Position numbers and translations under genes: made by a program. Of a DNA stretch of 64,000 bases, positions 1 to 8,844 are shown in pieces; the stretch's first letter is position 1; each line of letters begins with the position of its first letter. The stretch comes from Amycolatopsis sp. MtRt-6 (GTDB taxonomy: Bacteria > Actinomycetota > Actinomycetes > Mycobacteriales > Pseudonocardiaceae): positions 1 to 64,000 of the forward strand of contig NZ_JADWPD010000008.1 of NCBI RefSeq assembly GCF_017308975.1, written 5' to 3'. The notes under the pieces were generated by a model that did not search any database, was not told where the DNA came from, and saw only the letters and a program-made list of their open reading frames with translations.

Positions 1-98
1 CCAACGGCTACGGGCCCACACCCACGTCACCTTGAGCCAGCGAAGCGCTTCCGAGAGACCCCACCCAACAGCCGTCCAAGCCCCACCCGAAAGACCCC
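1..98. repeat. 98-bp direct repeat, copy 1 (flank of a DUF222/HNH gene)
   Basis: Positions 1-98 are identical to 57695-57792. In the second copy this sequence begins in the loop of the hairpin just after the DUF222/HNH stop codon and runs into non-coding DNA. The window therefore probably starts just downstream of another copy of that gene. Identity stops at position 99, where this copy enters the poly-C tract. Confidence 0.9.
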
Positions 99-216
<118 letters not shown>

Positions 217-231
217 CGGCCGGAAGGAAAC

Positions 232-1086
232 TCAGCCGGCTTCGGCCCGCGGGCCGAACGAGTAGCCCTGGCCGCCGCTCGACGAGCCGGACGACTGCCC
301 GGAGTTCGACGACGCCGACGCCGGGGCCGCGGAGCCGCGGTCGTCGAGTTCGCGCAGCTGGGACTCGAGGAACCCGCGCAGCCTCGTGCGGTACTCCCGC
401 TCGATCGTGCGCAGCTCTTCGATCTTCTTGCCCAGCCCGCTCTTCTCGGAGTTCAGGCTGTTCATCGTCTCGGTGTACTTCCGCTGCGACTCGCGCTCCA
501 GCGTCGTCGCCTTGTCACGCGCCTGGCGCTCCAGCGTCTCGGCACGGGTCCGCGCGTCGTTCAGCATCGTGTCGACGCGGGTGCGGGCCTCGTTGACCAT
601 CGAGTCGGACTTCGCCCGGGCGTCCGAAAGCAGCTGCTCGGACTTGGTGCGGGCCTCGGCCAGCATCCCGTCGGACTCGGTCTTCGCCTCGGCGGTGAGC
701 CGGTCGGCCATCTCCTGGGCCAGGCCCAGGACCTTGGCGGCCTGCACGTTCGGCTCGGTGCTGTCGCCGACCATCGAGTGCGCCTGCGTCTGCTCCATGG
801 CCGACTGCGGCGGCGGCACCGGCGCCAGGCGCCGCGACGGCTCTTCGCGCATCGGGGGCGCGCCGACGTTCGCCTTGGCGTTCTCCAGCTCGCTGCGGGT
901 CGACTCGAGCTCCGCGTCGAGTTGTTCCATCTGCTGGCGCAGCTCGTTGTTGTCCTCGATCAACCGGGCCAGCTCGGTCTCCACCAGGTCGAGGAACGCG
1001 TCCACCTCGTCCTCGTTGTAGCCCCGTTTGCCAATGGGCGGCTTGCTGAACGCGACGTTATGCACGTCAGCGGGGGTCAACGACAT
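232..1086 (-). CDS. wag31: DivIVA/Wag31 cell-pole growth protein
   Basis: This 284-residue protein is the actinobacterial DivIVA, a coiled-coil scaffold that marks poles and septa and directs tip growth and peptidoglycan insertion. The N-terminal lipid-binding DivIVA domain (residues about 1-60) is recognisable from [20 protein letters not shown]. Coiled-coil segments follow at about 35-75 and 120-240, the latter with repeated [16 protein letters not shown] heptads. A Ser/Gly-rich tail occupies about 255-275. The start is preceded by GAGGTGATCT. It is last in the ftsZ-to-wag31 series, 52 bp after yggT. Its stop lies only 15 bp from the poly-C tract, so its natural 3' flank cannot be seen. Confidence 0.97.
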   Translation of the reverse strand: MSLTPADVHNVAFSKPPIGKRGYNEDEVDAFLDLVETELARLIEDNNELRQQMEQLDAELESTRSELENAKANVGAPPMREEPSRRLAPVPPPQSAMEQTQAHSMVGDSTEPNVQAAKVLGLAQEMADRLTAEAKTESDGMLAEARTKSEQLLSDARAKSDSMVNEARTRVDTMLNDARTRAETLERQARDKATTLERESQRKYTETMNSLNSEKSGLGKKIEELRTIEREYRTRLRGFLESQLRELDDRGSAAPASASSNSGQSSGSSSGGQGYSFGPRAEAG

Positions 1087-1138
1087 CAGATCACCTCACG
1101 CACTCCATGGCCTGCAGGGTCCACCCAAGTCTCCCCGA

Positions 1139-1423
1139 TCAACTTGGAGTCGCCAGTTGCATCGCGAAGAACACAACCAACAGCAGCACCATAATCGACA
1201 AGTCCAGTCCGACGCCGCCGATCCGAACCATCGGAATGATCCGTCTGAACAACCGGACCGGCGGGTCCGTCACTGTGTAGATGGTCTCGAGCGTGACCGC
1301 AACCCCTCCGGCCGGATGCCACTCACGCGCGAAGGTCCGGACGAGTTCGACCACGATCCGCGCCGTCAGCAGCAGCCAGAAGGCGAACAGCACGTACCAG
1401 ACGACCAGCCACACAGCTTCCAC
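1139..1423 (-). CDS. YggT family membrane protein
   Basis: This 94-residue integral membrane protein matches the YggT family, which is almost always encoded between sepF and wag31 in actinobacteria. Hydrophobic segments lie at about residues 4-25 and 70-90, with the conserved DPPVRLFRRIIP stretch between them. The family is linked to division and membrane or osmotic functions, but its biochemical role is not established. It sits 107 bp after sepF and 52 bp before wag31, consistent with one transcription unit. Confidence 0.93.
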   Translation of the reverse strand: MEAVWLVVWYVLFAFWLLLTARIVVELVRTFAREWHPAGGVAVTLETIYTVTDPPVRLFRRIIPMVRIGGVGLDLSIMVLLLVVFFAMQLATPS

Positions 1424-1530
1424 GTACCTACTCTAACCGGGCGTCCTCTCCGAAGACGCAGTTGAGGGGGGCCGAGCCCGGATCGGGTCGGCAAAGTCAC
1501 GTCTGCTTGCGCTCAGCGGTACGGGCGACT

Positions 1531-2130
1531 TCAGCCCCGCAAAAACAATCCGCCCTCGGCAATCCGCCGACGGTCTTCCGCCGTGACGTCCACATCGGGC
1601 GGTGAGAGAAGGAACACCTTGTTGGTGACCTTGTCCATCGACCCTCTGAGCGCGAACGCCAGCCCGGCGGCGAAGTCGACGAGCCGCTTCGCGTCCGCGT
1701 TCTCCATCTCGGTGAGGTTCATGATCACCGGGATGCCCTCGCGGTAGTGCTCCCCGATCGCCCGCGCCTCCGCGTAACTGGTCGGGTGCAGCGTGGTGAT
1801 GCGGCTCAACGGGTCGCGCACCGGCTGGCGCACGACCGGCTCGACGACCGGGCGCAGCCGCGCCACCGGCTCCGGCTGCCGGTCGACGGCCAGTGCCCCG
1901 TGAACGGCAGGCTCGGAACCGGACACGGAGCGTGACCGGCTGCGGCTGACGGGCTCGTCGTACGTGTCGTCGACGTCGCGGTACCGTGAACGCGACGACC
2001 GCGGGGCCGGCTCCTCGTAGGAGTCGTAGTCGTCGTCGTAACCGCGCCGATAGTCGTCTCCGTCGTCGTAGCCGTCGTCGTCAGCGGGCACCATCCCGAA
2101 GTAGGCCTTCAGCTTCTGCAGCGCGCTCAT
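1531..2130 (-). CDS. sepF: Cell division protein SepF
   Basis: SepF (199 residues from this start) anchors FtsZ filaments to the membrane and is the main early FtsZ partner in actinobacteria, which lack FtsA. The N-terminus [12 protein letters not shown] is the membrane-binding amphipathic helix. An acidic then Arg/Ser-rich linker follows (about 14-95). The C-terminal DUF552 core (about 105-199) includes [14 protein letters not shown] and [14 protein letters not shown]. The start at 2130 has AGGGAGAGG just upstream and matches known SepF N-termini; an in-frame start 30 bases earlier would add ten residues before the helix. It lies 97 bp downstream of yggS. Confidence 0.95.
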   Translation of the reverse strand: MSALQKLKAYFGMVPADDDGYDDGDDYRRGYDDDYDSYEEPAPRSSRSRYRDVDDTYDEPVSRSRSRSVSGSEPAVHGALAVDRQPEPVARLRPVVEPVVRQPVRDPLSRITTLHPTSYAEARAIGEHYREGIPVIMNLTEMENADAKRLVDFAAGLAFALRGSMDKVTNKVFLLSPPDVDVTAEDRRRIAEGGLFLRG

Positions 2131-2227
2131 GCCTCTCCCTAGCCCTAGCCGCTCCCGCACTGACTGTTCTCCACGCCGTCAGTGCCCCGCGCGGGCGGAC
2201 ACGAAACGTGACGACCGCGCGAGCTCC

Positions 2228-2938
2228 CTACGGCGAGGCTAAACCGCGCCCACCGAGCAACGCGGTTCCGACACGCACACAGGTCGAGCCGTGCGTGATC
2301 GCCTGTTCGAGATCATGGCTCATCCCGGCCGACACGTCTGCGGCATTCGGGTGATCTTTGCGGAGCCGTTCGGCGGCACGGGCCAGCCGCTCGAAGGCGG
2401 CGGCCGGGTCGGCACCCAGCGGCGCGACGGCCATCAGGCCGCGAAGCCGCAGCTCCCCGGTCTGCGCGATGCGGCCGGCCAGCGCGTCCAGCTCGCCGAG
2501 CGGGCAGCCGCCGCGCGCGGGATCGTCGTCGAGGCTGGCCTGGATCAGCACGTCGAGGGGTTCGTCACGTATCTGGGCGTCGCGAGCCGCACGCACCGCC
2601 TTCGCGAGCGCGTCGGCGAGCCGCGCGGAATCGACGGACTGCACTTCGTGTGCCCACCCGACCACGGAACGTGCCTTGTTGCGCTGGAGCCGGCCGACCA
2701 TGTGCCACCGCAGCTCGGGGACTTCGGCGGCTTTCGGGCCGGCCTCCTGGTCGCGGTTCTCGCCGACGTCGGTGACGCCGAGCTCGCCCAGCAGCGCGAC
2801 GTCGGACGCGGGGAACGTCTTCGTGATCGCGATCAGCTTGACCTCGTCCCGCGCCCGCCCGGCGGCCCGGCACGCGGCGGCGATCCGCTCCTCCACCTCG
2901 CGCAGGTTCTCGGCCAGCTCGGCCTTGCGCCCGGTCAT
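2228..2938 (-). CDS. YggS family PLP-homeostasis protein
   Basis: This 236-residue protein belongs to the YggS/PLPBP family, single-domain alanine-racemase-fold proteins that bind pyridoxal phosphate and buffer its level. The PLP lysine lies in LIAITKTFPASDV (about residue 39). Further family blocks are VGENRDQEA, HMVGRLQRNKA and SAGMSHDLEQAI, with the C-terminal STCVRVGTALLG phosphate-binding region. The start codon overlaps the pgeF stop as ATGA, indicating translational coupling. The position between pgeF and sepF is the conserved actinobacterial order. Confidence 0.95.
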   Translation of the reverse strand: MTGRKAELAENLREVEERIAAACRAAGRARDEVKLIAITKTFPASDVALLGELGVTDVGENRDQEAGPKAAEVPELRWHMVGRLQRNKARSVVGWAHEVQSVDSARLADALAKAVRAARDAQIRDEPLDVLIQASLDDDPARGGCPLGELDALAGRIAQTGELRLRGLMAVAPLGADPAAAFERLARAAERLRKDHPNAADVSAGMSHDLEQAITHGSTCVRVGTALLGGRGLASP

Positions 2939-3639
2939 GCCTCGATCCAGGTGATGCCCGCGATCCGCCCGGTGGTCCCGTCTCGGCGGAAGCTGAACAG
3001 CGTCCTGTCCTCGTTCGTGCACCGCGGGTCGACGCCGATCTTGCCGATGCCCAGGTCGGCGAGCTGCCGCCAGAGCCCGGCGCGCAGGTCGAGCCCGGGC
3101 GTCCCCTTGCGGGTCTTGCACGCGCTCCCGGGGACGTGTTTCTCCACGTCGGCGGCCATTTCGGCGGGGACCTCGTAGCAGTCGCCGCAGATGGCCGGGC
3201 CGAGCAGCGCCTCGATGCGGTGCGGTTCGGCGCCCACTTCCCGCATGGCCTCGACCGCCGCCGGGACGACGCCGACGCGCGTGCCCACCCGGCCCGCGTG
3301 CACCGCCGAGACCACCCCGGCCTCGGCGTCGGCCAGCAGGATCGGGACGCAGTCGGCGACCAGCACCACGAGCGCGACCCCGGGCGTCGCCGTCACCAGG
3401 GCGTCGGTCGCCTCCGCGGCGCGGGTCTCCGACCCGTCGACGACGGTCGCCGTGCGGCCGTGGACCTGCTCCATCCAGGCCAGCTTGTCCTCGGCCAGGC
3501 CCAGCTCGGCGGCCAGGCGCTTGCGGTTGGCGTAGACGTTGCCCTCGTCGTCGCCGACGTGGTCGCCCAGGTTGAAGCTGTCGTACGGCGGCCGTGACGC
3601 GCCGCCCGCCCTGGTCGTGACCACTCGCCGAACCCGCAC
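2935..3639 (-). CDS. pgeF: Peptidoglycan editing factor PgeF (YfiH/laccase domain)
   Basis: This 234-residue polyphenol-oxidase-fold protein of the YfiH family has homologues that hydrolyse misincorporated L-Ser from peptidoglycan precursors. Metal-site and fold motifs are visible: NLGDHVGDDEGNV, QVHGRTA, ADCVPILLAD, AVHAG and GPAICGDCYEV. The GTG start at 3639 has a perfect AGGAGG six bases upstream. The frame stays open further upstream, but only by reading through the 85-bp repeat at 3675-3759, which is not part of the family. Its stop overlaps the yggS start. Confidence 0.93.
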   Translation of the reverse strand: MRVRRVVTTRAGGASRPPYDSFNLGDHVGDDEGNVYANRKRLAAELGLAEDKLAWMEQVHGRTATVVDGSETRAAEATDALVTATPGVALVVLVADCVPILLADAEAGVVSAVHAGRVGTRVGVVPAAVEAMREVGAEPHRIEALLGPAICGDCYEVPAEMAADVEKHVPGSACKTRKGTPGLDLRAGLWRQLADLGIGKIGVDPRCTNEDRTLFSFRRDGTTGRIAGITWIEA

Positions 3640-3674
3640 GAATCCTCCTGAAAGTCGCTGAAGCCCGGCCCCGT

Positions 3675-3759
3675 GCGCCCCAATGTGGCCTTGGTTGCGC
3701 TCAACGCACCCAAGGTGGCCTTCGGTGCGTTCAACGCACCGAAGGCCACCTTGGGGCGC
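3675..3759. repeat. 85-bp palindromic repeat, copy A
   Basis: The ends GCGCCCCAATGTGGCCTT and AAGGCCACCTTGGGGCGC form an 18-base inverted repeat with one mismatch. Inside are two related units of about 30 bp, each with a GGTGCGTTCAACGCACC-type palindrome. It lies between ftsZ and pgeF. A second copy of the same 85-bp length is at 19438-19522. It could fold as a large hairpin in RNA and affect expression within the ftsZ-pgeF unit. Confidence 0.9.
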
Positions 3760-3798
3760 TGGCCGCTGGTCAACAAGGTGAGCCGGGCCGGAATTGCC

Positions 3799-3841
3799 GA
3801 AGGCCACCACCCACGACTCTAGTTCGCGGGTGATGGCCTTC
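3799..3841 (-). terminator. Hairpin just after ftsZ
   Basis: Arms at 3799-3812 and 3828-3841 (GAAGGCCACCACCC and GGGTGATGGCCTTC) pair at 13 of 14 positions around a 15-base loop, beginning 13 bases after the ftsZ stop. There is no T-tract, so it may be an attenuator or mRNA-stabilising structure between ftsZ and pgeF rather than a full terminator. Confidence 0.55.
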
Positions 3842-3853
3842 AGGGGCTGGTGG

Positions 3854-5164
3854 CTAGCGCCGCATGAACGGCGGGACGTCGACCTCGTCGTCCGACGGGT
3901 CGTCGTGCACCGGCATCGCGCGCCCGGGCAGGCTGCCCTGGGTGGCGTTGGAGCCGAGCGGCGAGTAGCCGCGCGAACCGCCGCCGGGCTGCGGGAGCCC
4001 GCCGGGCGGCTGGTTGCCGCCGGCCGGCGGCAGTGACGAGTGCGTGCGCGGCGGCGCCACCGGGTAGCCGGAGCTGCCCGCGGACGGCACCGGAGTGGCG
4101 CCCGACGGCGGCGTCGGCGGGTTCGAGACCTGGCCGGCCACAGCAGACGCTGTCGCCCCTGACGACGACCGGGAGCCGGAGCCGAACGTCGACGGGTCCA
4201 GCTTCTTGTGGGTCGGCGCGCCGGCGTCGAACCCGGCCGCGATCACCGTGACGCGGACCTCGTCGCCGAGGGAGTCGTCGATGATCGTGCCGAAGATGAT
4301 GTTGGCGTCCGGGTGCGCGGACTCCTGCACCAGCGACGCGGCCTCGTTGATCTCGAACAGGCCCAGGTCGGAGCCGCCCGCGATGGACAGCAGCGCGCCG
4401 TGGGCGCCGTCCATCGACGCCTCCAGCAGCGGCGAGTTGATCGCCTTCTCCGCGGCCTGGATGGCCCGGCCCTCGCCGCGCGCGGAGCCGATGCCCATCA
4501 GCGCGGAGCCCGCGCCGGACATGACGCTCTTGACGTCGGCGAAGTCGAGGTTGATCAGGCCCGGCGTGGTGATCAGGTCGGTGATGCCCTGGACACCGGA
4601 GAGCAGCACCTCGTCCGCCGAGCGGAACGCGTCCATCAGCGAGACGCCGATGTCGCCGAGCTGCAGCAGCCGGTCGTTCGGGATCACGATGAGCGTGTCG
4701 CACTCGTTGCGCAGCGCCTGGATGCCCTCTTCGGCCTGCTTGCCGCGCCGCTTGCCCTCGAAGGTGAACGGGCGGGTCACGACGCCGATGGTCAGCGCGC
4801 CCAGCTTGCGGGCGATCTGCGCGACGACCGGCGCACCGCCGGTCCCCGTGCCGCCGCCCTCGCCCGCGGTCACGAACACCATGTCGGCGCCCTTGATGAC
4901 CTCTTCGATCTCTTCGCGGTGGTCTTCGGCGGCCTTCTGGCCGACCTCGGGGGCGGCGCCCGCGCCGAGGCCACGGGTCAGCTCGCGGCCGATGTCCAGC
5001 TTGACGTCGGCGTCGGACATGAGCAGTGCCTGCGCGTCGGTGTTCACCGCGATGAACTCGACACCCTTGAGGCCGACCTCGATCATGCGGTTCACGGCGT
5101 TCACGCCGCCACCGCCGATGCCGACCACCTTGATCACCGCAAGGTAGTTGTGCGGGGGCGTCAT
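3854..5164 (-). CDS. ftsZ: Cell division GTPase FtsZ
   Basis: FtsZ (436 residues) is the tubulin-like GTPase that forms the Z-ring. The nucleotide site is seen in [15 protein letters not shown] near the N-terminus and in the tubulin signature [13 protein letters not shown] at about 100-112. The catalytic T7 loop falls in [12 protein letters not shown] Ser/Pro/Gly-rich linker (about 320-420) leads to the conserved C-terminal peptide [11 protein letters not shown], the docking site for SepF and other partners. AGGAAGG lies about nine bases before the ATG. ftsQ is expected upstream but rskA is found instead, 243 bp away. Confidence 0.98.
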   Translation of the reverse strand: MTPPHNYLAVIKVVGIGGGGVNAVNRMIEVGLKGVEFIAVNTDAQALLMSDADVKLDIGRELTRGLGAGAAPEVGQKAAEDHREEIEEVIKGADMVFVTAGEGGGTGTGGAPVVAQIARKLGALTIGVVTRPFTFEGKRRGKQAEEGIQALRNECDTLIVIPNDRLLQLGDIGVSLMDAFRSADEVLLSGVQGITDLITTPGLINLDFADVKSVMSGAGSALMGIGSARGEGRAIQAAEKAINSPLLEASMDGAHGALLSIAGGSDLGLFEINEAASLVQESAHPDANIIFGTIIDDSLGDEVRVTVIAAGFDAGAPTHKKLDPSTFGSGSRSSSGATASAVAGQVSNPPTPPSGATPVPSAGSSGYPVAPPRTHSSLPPAGGNQPPGGLPQPGGGSRGYSPLGSNATQGSLPGRAMPVHDDPSDDEVDVPPFMRR

Positions 5165-5224
5165 CGAAGTCCGCCTTCCTGATCGTTGTGCCCGTACAGC
5201 CCGCCGCCGGTGATCAAACCCTCA

Positions 5225-5254
5225 ACCTCAACCCCAGATCGAGAGTTATGTCAA
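5225..5254 (-). promoter_or_regulatory. Candidate ftsZ promoter region
   Basis: On the minus strand a TTGACA hexamer (5254-5249) is followed by TAACTCTCGATCTGGGG and then the direct repeat GTTGAGGTTGAGGG, about 60-90 bases before the ftsZ start. TTGACA is a good -35, but no canonical -10 is present at 17 bases, so only the region is proposed. The rest of 5165-5407 holds no gene I can support. Confidence 0.4.
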
Positions 5255-5407
5255 CCGCCGACGTTAGGCAGGACGGTAGGCACCAGGCAGGCTCTAATCC
5301 AGTAGGCACGCCGTGTGTCGCAAAGGTGTTTTGCCACAACACGTTCGAGCGCGCAAGAGCGACGGGCCGCGAGCGCCGCCGGAGCCCGATCTGGTATGGC
5401 CGCCGGA

Positions 5408-6178
5408 TCAGGCCGGCACGGGCATGCTCATGAGGACTTCCGACGGCGCTCCGGTGGCCGATCCGCCGGGCGGTTCCACGCTCACCGCGACCTTGTCGGC
5501 ACTGCCGACGCCGTCCGCGACGACCAGGCCGCCCTGGTCCGCGGCCGCGATCACCCCGGCCGAGCGCGGCGCGCCCGCGCCGGTGATCAGCCAGGCTTCG
5601 TAGACCTTCCCGCCCGGCTGCGCCGGCAGGCCCGCGTCCATCACCATCACCCGGTTCAGCGACCGCGACAGGACGACCGTGACGCCGCCGCCGGTGGGCG
5701 CTTCGCCGTGCGCGGTCTTCGCGTCCGGGGCCGCGAGCAGCGCCGCGACCGGCGCGAACTGCTGTTTCGCCTGGTCGAGCCGGCTCTGCGCGGCCTGCAG
5801 CTCCTGCCGCTGGGTCAGCGCGATCCCGCCGAACACCCCGCCCGCGGCGAGGCCGACGACGGCGGCCGCGGCCGACACGATCACGGCCCAGCGCGGCGCG
5901 CGCGCCGAGGGGCGGTGCCGGTCGGGTGAGCCGGGCCGGGTCCGCGGCGGCAGCTGCCGGGTGGCGTGCATGGCGGCCATGACGCGGTCCTTGAAGTACG
6001 GCGGCGGCTCCTCGGCCATCGCCGCGCCCAGCCGGGCCGCGGTCGCGCGCAGCTCGGCGACCTCCTGGGCGCACGAGTCGCACTGCTCCAGGTGGCGGGC
6101 GAACTCCGCGCGCTCGACGTCGTTGACGGCGTCGAGCGCGAAGGCGCCGGCGAGGGTGTGCATCTCCGGTGTGCTCAA
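5408..6178 (-). CDS. rskA: Anti-sigma-K factor RskA
   Basis: This 256-residue membrane anti-sigma factor sequesters the ECF sigma factor encoded immediately upstream. The N-terminal anti-sigma region has a zinc-type HLEQCDSC motif (H-x3-C-x2-C). A single membrane segment lies near residues 105-125 (WAVIVSAAAAVVGLAAGG), and the extracytoplasmic RskA domain contains GGKVYEAWLI. The TTG start at 6178 overlaps the sigK stop as TTGA and has GGGGTGA upstream. The alternative ATG at 6163 has its purine stretch directly against the start codon, so it is less likely. Release by regulated proteolysis is expected from the family. Confidence 0.9.
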   Translation of the reverse strand: MSTPEMHTLAGAFALDAVNDVERAEFARHLEQCDSCAQEVAELRATAARLGAAMAEEPPPYFKDRVMAAMHATRQLPPRTRPGSPDRHRPSARAPRWAVIVSAAAAVVGLAAGGVFGGIALTQRQELQAAQSRLDQAKQQFAPVAALLAAPDAKTAHGEAPTGGGVTVVLSRSLNRVMVMDAGLPAQPGGKVYEAWLITGAGAPRSAGVIAAADQGGLVVADGVGSADKVAVSVEPPGGSATGAPSEVLMSMPVPA

Positions 6179-6780
6179 GCGGTCACCCCCAGACAGTCCC
6201 GCAGGCGGATCAGCCCGTCCCGCAGCCGCGTCTTGATCGTGCCCTGCGGCGTCGACAGCACTTCGGCCACCTCGCGATACGTATAGCCCTGGTAGTAGGC
6301 GAGCAGCACCGATTCGCGCTGCAGGTCGGTCAGGAAGGACAGGCACCGGCGCACCTGGGAGCGTTCGAGCCGGGCGGTGACGGACTCGGCGACCTCGTCG
6401 AACGGGCGGCCGCGGGCGGCTTCGAAGTTCGCCTTCTGCTCGCGTTCGGTGCTCGCGCGGGCCGAGCGGACGCGGTCGACGGCGCGGCGGTGCGCCAGCG
6501 TCATCGCCCAGTTCAGCGCCGAGCCCTTGTCCGGCGCGTAGCGGGTCGCGGTGCGCCACAGCTCGACGAGCACTTCCTGGGCGACCTCCTCGGACTGGGC
6601 CGCGTCGCGCACGATCCGCCGGACCAGGCCGTAGATCGGCCCGGCGAACTGGTCGTAGAGCAGCTCGAAGGCGCGCTCGTCGCCCTTGGCGACGCGGACC
6701 ATCAGTTCCTCGGCGGTGGGGCCGGCCGGGATTTCGGAGGGCACCGGCGCCATCCGGCGCGGGCGGGCCGGCTCATCCAT
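6175..6780 (-). CDS. sigK: ECF RNA polymerase sigma factor SigK
   Basis: This 201-residue group 4 sigma factor has region 2 at about 35-105 (LLYDQFAGPIYGLVRRIVRD, then EEVAQEVLVELWRTA) and region 4 at about 140-195 (LQRESVLLAYYQGYTYREVA, then GTIKTRLRDGLIRLR). The rskA partner and the neighbouring amine-oxidase-like, DUF1365, CFA-methyltransferase and DUF1295 genes match the mycobacterial sigK neighbourhood. The start at 6780 overlaps the end of the DUF1365 gene by 8 bp, so all four minus-strand genes are probably co-transcribed. Autoregulation through the intergenic promoter motif at 8777-8803 is inferred. Confidence 0.92.
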   Translation of the reverse strand: MDEPARPRRMAPVPSEIPAGPTAEELMVRVAKGDERAFELLYDQFAGPIYGLVRRIVRDAAQSEEVAQEVLVELWRTATRYAPDKGSALNWAMTLAHRRAVDRVRSARASTEREQKANFEAARGRPFDEVAESVTARLERSQVRRCLSFLTDLQRESVLLAYYQGYTYREVAEVLSTPQGTIKTRLRDGLIRLRDCLGVTA

Positions 6781-7504
6781 GCAGCTGTCCTCCGGCGTTC
6801 TGCGGGGTGCGCGGCACGACCGCGGCCTTGCGCAGCCACAGCGTGACACCGTGGCGGCGGATCAGCGCGGACACCCGTTGCGGGAGCAGCGGCCGGGCCA
6901 GGACCAGCCGGGCCAGCCACCGCGGGTTCACCGGGCGGCGAACTCCCCGCAGCGTAGCGACCAGCGGCGTGGCCGTCCCGCGCCGCAACGCGACCGTGAG
7001 GTCGAGCAGTGCTTCCGGGCGGGGCAGCCGCATCCGGTATTCGCCGTCCATCTCCTGGAACGGCGAGACGTAGAACTCCTTGGCCGCGCGGGCCAGTCCG
7101 GCCTCACCGGGGTGCAGCAGGTAGGCGTGGCGGCCGCCGTAGGTGTTGTGCACCTCGGCCACGACGCACGCCAGGCGGCCGCCCGCGTCGTGGCACCAGT
7201 AGACGCTGATCGGGTTGAACACGTACCCGAGCACGCGCGCGGCGGCCAGCATCACGACCCGGCCGCCGCGCAGGTCGACCCCGCGCTCGGCGAGCCAGGC
7301 GTCCAGCTTTTCCCGGATCCCGCGCGGATCCGTGGCGGCGAAGTGGTCTCGGCGGTCGAAGCGGGCGAAAGGCCGCAGCCACCACGGCAGCCGCGGGAGG
7401 TCGTCCAGGTCCACCCGCCACAGGTACACGCGGTGGGTGAAGGCGTACCGCGGTTCGATCCGCCGCACGTGCGCGACCGTGGCGTCGTAGAGCGCGTTCG
7501 TCAC
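6773..7504 (-). CDS. DUF1365 family protein
   Basis: This 243-residue protein matches DUF1365. Visible family features are the N-terminal ALYDATVAHVRRIEPRYAFTHRVY block, shown here in part as RRIEPRYAFTHRVY, then VLGYVFNPISVYWCHD and VAEVHNTYGGRHAYLL. Members occur next to amine-oxidase-like flavoproteins and CFA-type methyltransferases in ECF-sigma-controlled oxidative-stress loci. A role in modifying unsaturated fatty acids is likely, but its reaction is not established from sequence. The GTG start overlaps the flavoprotein stop as GTGA; another GTG lies one codon upstream. Confidence 0.88.
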   Translation of the reverse strand: MTNALYDATVAHVRRIEPRYAFTHRVYLWRVDLDDLPRLPWWLRPFARFDRRDHFAATDPRGIREKLDAWLAERGVDLRGGRVVMLAAARVLGYVFNPISVYWCHDAGGRLACVVAEVHNTYGGRHAYLLHPGEAGLARAAKEFYVSPFQEMDGEYRMRLPRPEALLDLTVALRRGTATPLVATLRGVRRPVNPRWLARLVLARPLLPQRVSALIRRHGVTLWLRKAAVVPRTPQNAGGQLHG

Positions 7505-8769
7505 CACGTCACCCCCAGGCTTTCCGCGGCGCGGGCGCCCGAGGCGCAGCCGTCCTCGTGGAAGCCCCAGCCGTGGTAGGCGCCCGCGAAGGCGAGCACG
7601 CCGTCGTTGAGCCCGGCCAGCCGGCGTTGCGCGGCAACGGATTCCGGCGTGTAGACGGGGTGCTCGTACCGCGTCCGCGCGACGACGTGCTCCGGCCCGG
7701 GGCCGTCGCCGGGGTTGAGCGTGACGACGTAGCCGGCCGGCTCGTCGAGCCGCATCAGGCGGTTCATGTCGTAGCTGACCTGCACCGCGCCGGTCGGGGC
7801 GCCGCAGGCTGGCGCGCGGTAGTTCCAGCCGGCCCGGGCGCCGGGCAGCGAGGGCAGCACGCTCGTGTCGGTGTGCAGCCAGGCCTCGTTCCCGGAGTAC
7901 CGGAACGCACCGAGCACCGCGCGCTCGGCGGCGGTCGGGTTGGCCAGCAGGGCCAGCGCCTGGTCGGCGTGCGTGGCGACGACGACCTTGTCCACCCGGT
8001 GCGGGGTGTCGGCGTCGTCGCGGATCTCGACGCCGCGCGCGGTCCGCAGCACCGACCGCACCGGCGTCGAGAGGTGCACCGCCGTCAGCTGCTTCGCCGC
8101 GAGCTCGACGTACTCGCGGGAGCCGCCCACGACGGTCCGCCAGGCCGGCGAGTCCTTCACCGAGAGCATGCCGTGGTTGCGGAGGAACTCGAAGAGGTAC
8201 CGGGCCGGGTACCGCAGGGTGTCGGCGCGGTCGGCCGACCACACCGTGGACACCAGCGGCAGCATGAAGTGGTCGACGAAGTAGCGGGTGTAGCCGCCGA
8301 TGGCGAGGAACGCGCCGAGCGTGACGTCGCCGGCGTCCTGCGCGGCCAGCAGGCGCTTCGCGTGCCGGTGGAACCGCTTCACCTCGGCCAGCATCCGCAG
8401 GTACCGGCCGCGGACGGCGTTGCCGCGCTGCGCGAACAGCCCGGCCAGGCCCTTGGCGCCGGCGTACTGCAGGCCGCAGCCGTCGCAGCGGATGCTCATC
8501 GACATCTCGGTGTCGCGGGTGCGCACCCCGAGCTCGCCGAAGAGCTTCAGCAGGGTCGGGTAGGTGCGCTCGTTGTGGACGATGAAGCCGGAGTCCACGC
8601 CGACGGTGCCGCCGTGGGTGCTCGGCACGTCGTGCGTGTGCGCGTGCCCGCCCAGGCGGTCGTCGGCCTCGAACAGCAGCACCTCGTACTTGCGTTGCAG
8701 CAGGTATGCGGCGGTCAGCCCGGCCACCCCGCTGCCGATGACGCCGATGCGTTCTCCCGTGATCTCCAC
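7501..8769 (-). CDS. FAD-dependent amine-oxidase-like flavoprotein
   Basis: This 422-residue protein has an N-terminal Rossmann FAD-binding motif (IGVIGSGVAGLTAAYLL) followed by VLLFEADDRLGGHAHT, typical of flavin amine oxidases, phytoene desaturases and related NAD(P)-binding proteins. C-terminal FAGAYHGWGFHEDGC closes the FAD site. It is the counterpart of the oxidoreductase in the mycobacterial sigK locus, and a desaturase or oxidase acting on modified fatty acyl chains is plausible. The GTG at 8769 is chosen because upstream codons run into the promoter region and because the -10-like motif ends seven bases before it, as for a leaderless transcript. Confidence 0.88.
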   Translation of the reverse strand: MEITGERIGVIGSGVAGLTAAYLLQRKYEVLLFEADDRLGGHAHTHDVPSTHGGTVGVDSGFIVHNERTYPTLLKLFGELGVRTRDTEMSMSIRCDGCGLQYAGAKGLAGLFAQRGNAVRGRYLRMLAEVKRFHRHAKRLLAAQDAGDVTLGAFLAIGGYTRYFVDHFMLPLVSTVWSADRADTLRYPARYLFEFLRNHGMLSVKDSPAWRTVVGGSREYVELAAKQLTAVHLSTPVRSVLRTARGVEIRDDADTPHRVDKVVVATHADQALALLANPTAAERAVLGAFRYSGNEAWLHTDTSVLPSLPGARAGWNYRAPACGAPTGAVQVSYDMNRLMRLDEPAGYVVTLNPGDGPGPEHVVARTRYEHPVYTPESVAAQRRLAGLNDGVLAFAGAYHGWGFHEDGCASGARAAESLGVTW

Positions 8770-8776
8770 ACCGGTC

Positions 8777-8803
8777 CTTCGGGACCGCGGCCCGGCCGGA
8801 TTG
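8777..8803 (-). promoter_or_regulatory. SigK-like promoter motif driving the flavoprotein-sigK-rskA operon
   Basis: Read on the minus strand: CAATCC (8803-8798), a 15-base spacer, CCGAAG (8782-8777), then seven bases to the GTG at 8769. This resembles the CCATCC/CCGAAT promoter elements reported for mycobacterial SigK. The plus-strand motif at 8818-8844 has the same layout. Confidence 0.6.
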
Positions 8804-8817
8804 CCGGACCGGGCGAC

Positions 8818-8844
8818 CAATCCACCGGGGTGGGCGGCGCGAAT
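8818..8844 (+). promoter_or_regulatory. SigK-like promoter motif driving the CFA-DUF1295 operon
   Basis: CAATCC (8818-8823), a 15-base spacer, GCGAAT (8839-8844), then seven bases to the ATG at 8852. Spacing and start distance mirror the minus-strand motif exactly, which suggests a single sigma factor drives both operons and makes leaderless transcripts. Confidence 0.6.

Noticed and set aside
5310..5345. Terminator or tRNA-like structure between rskA and ftsZ
   Set aside because: GTGTT/AACAC pairing near 5330 is only five bases long, with no T-tract, and no cloverleaf could be formed.
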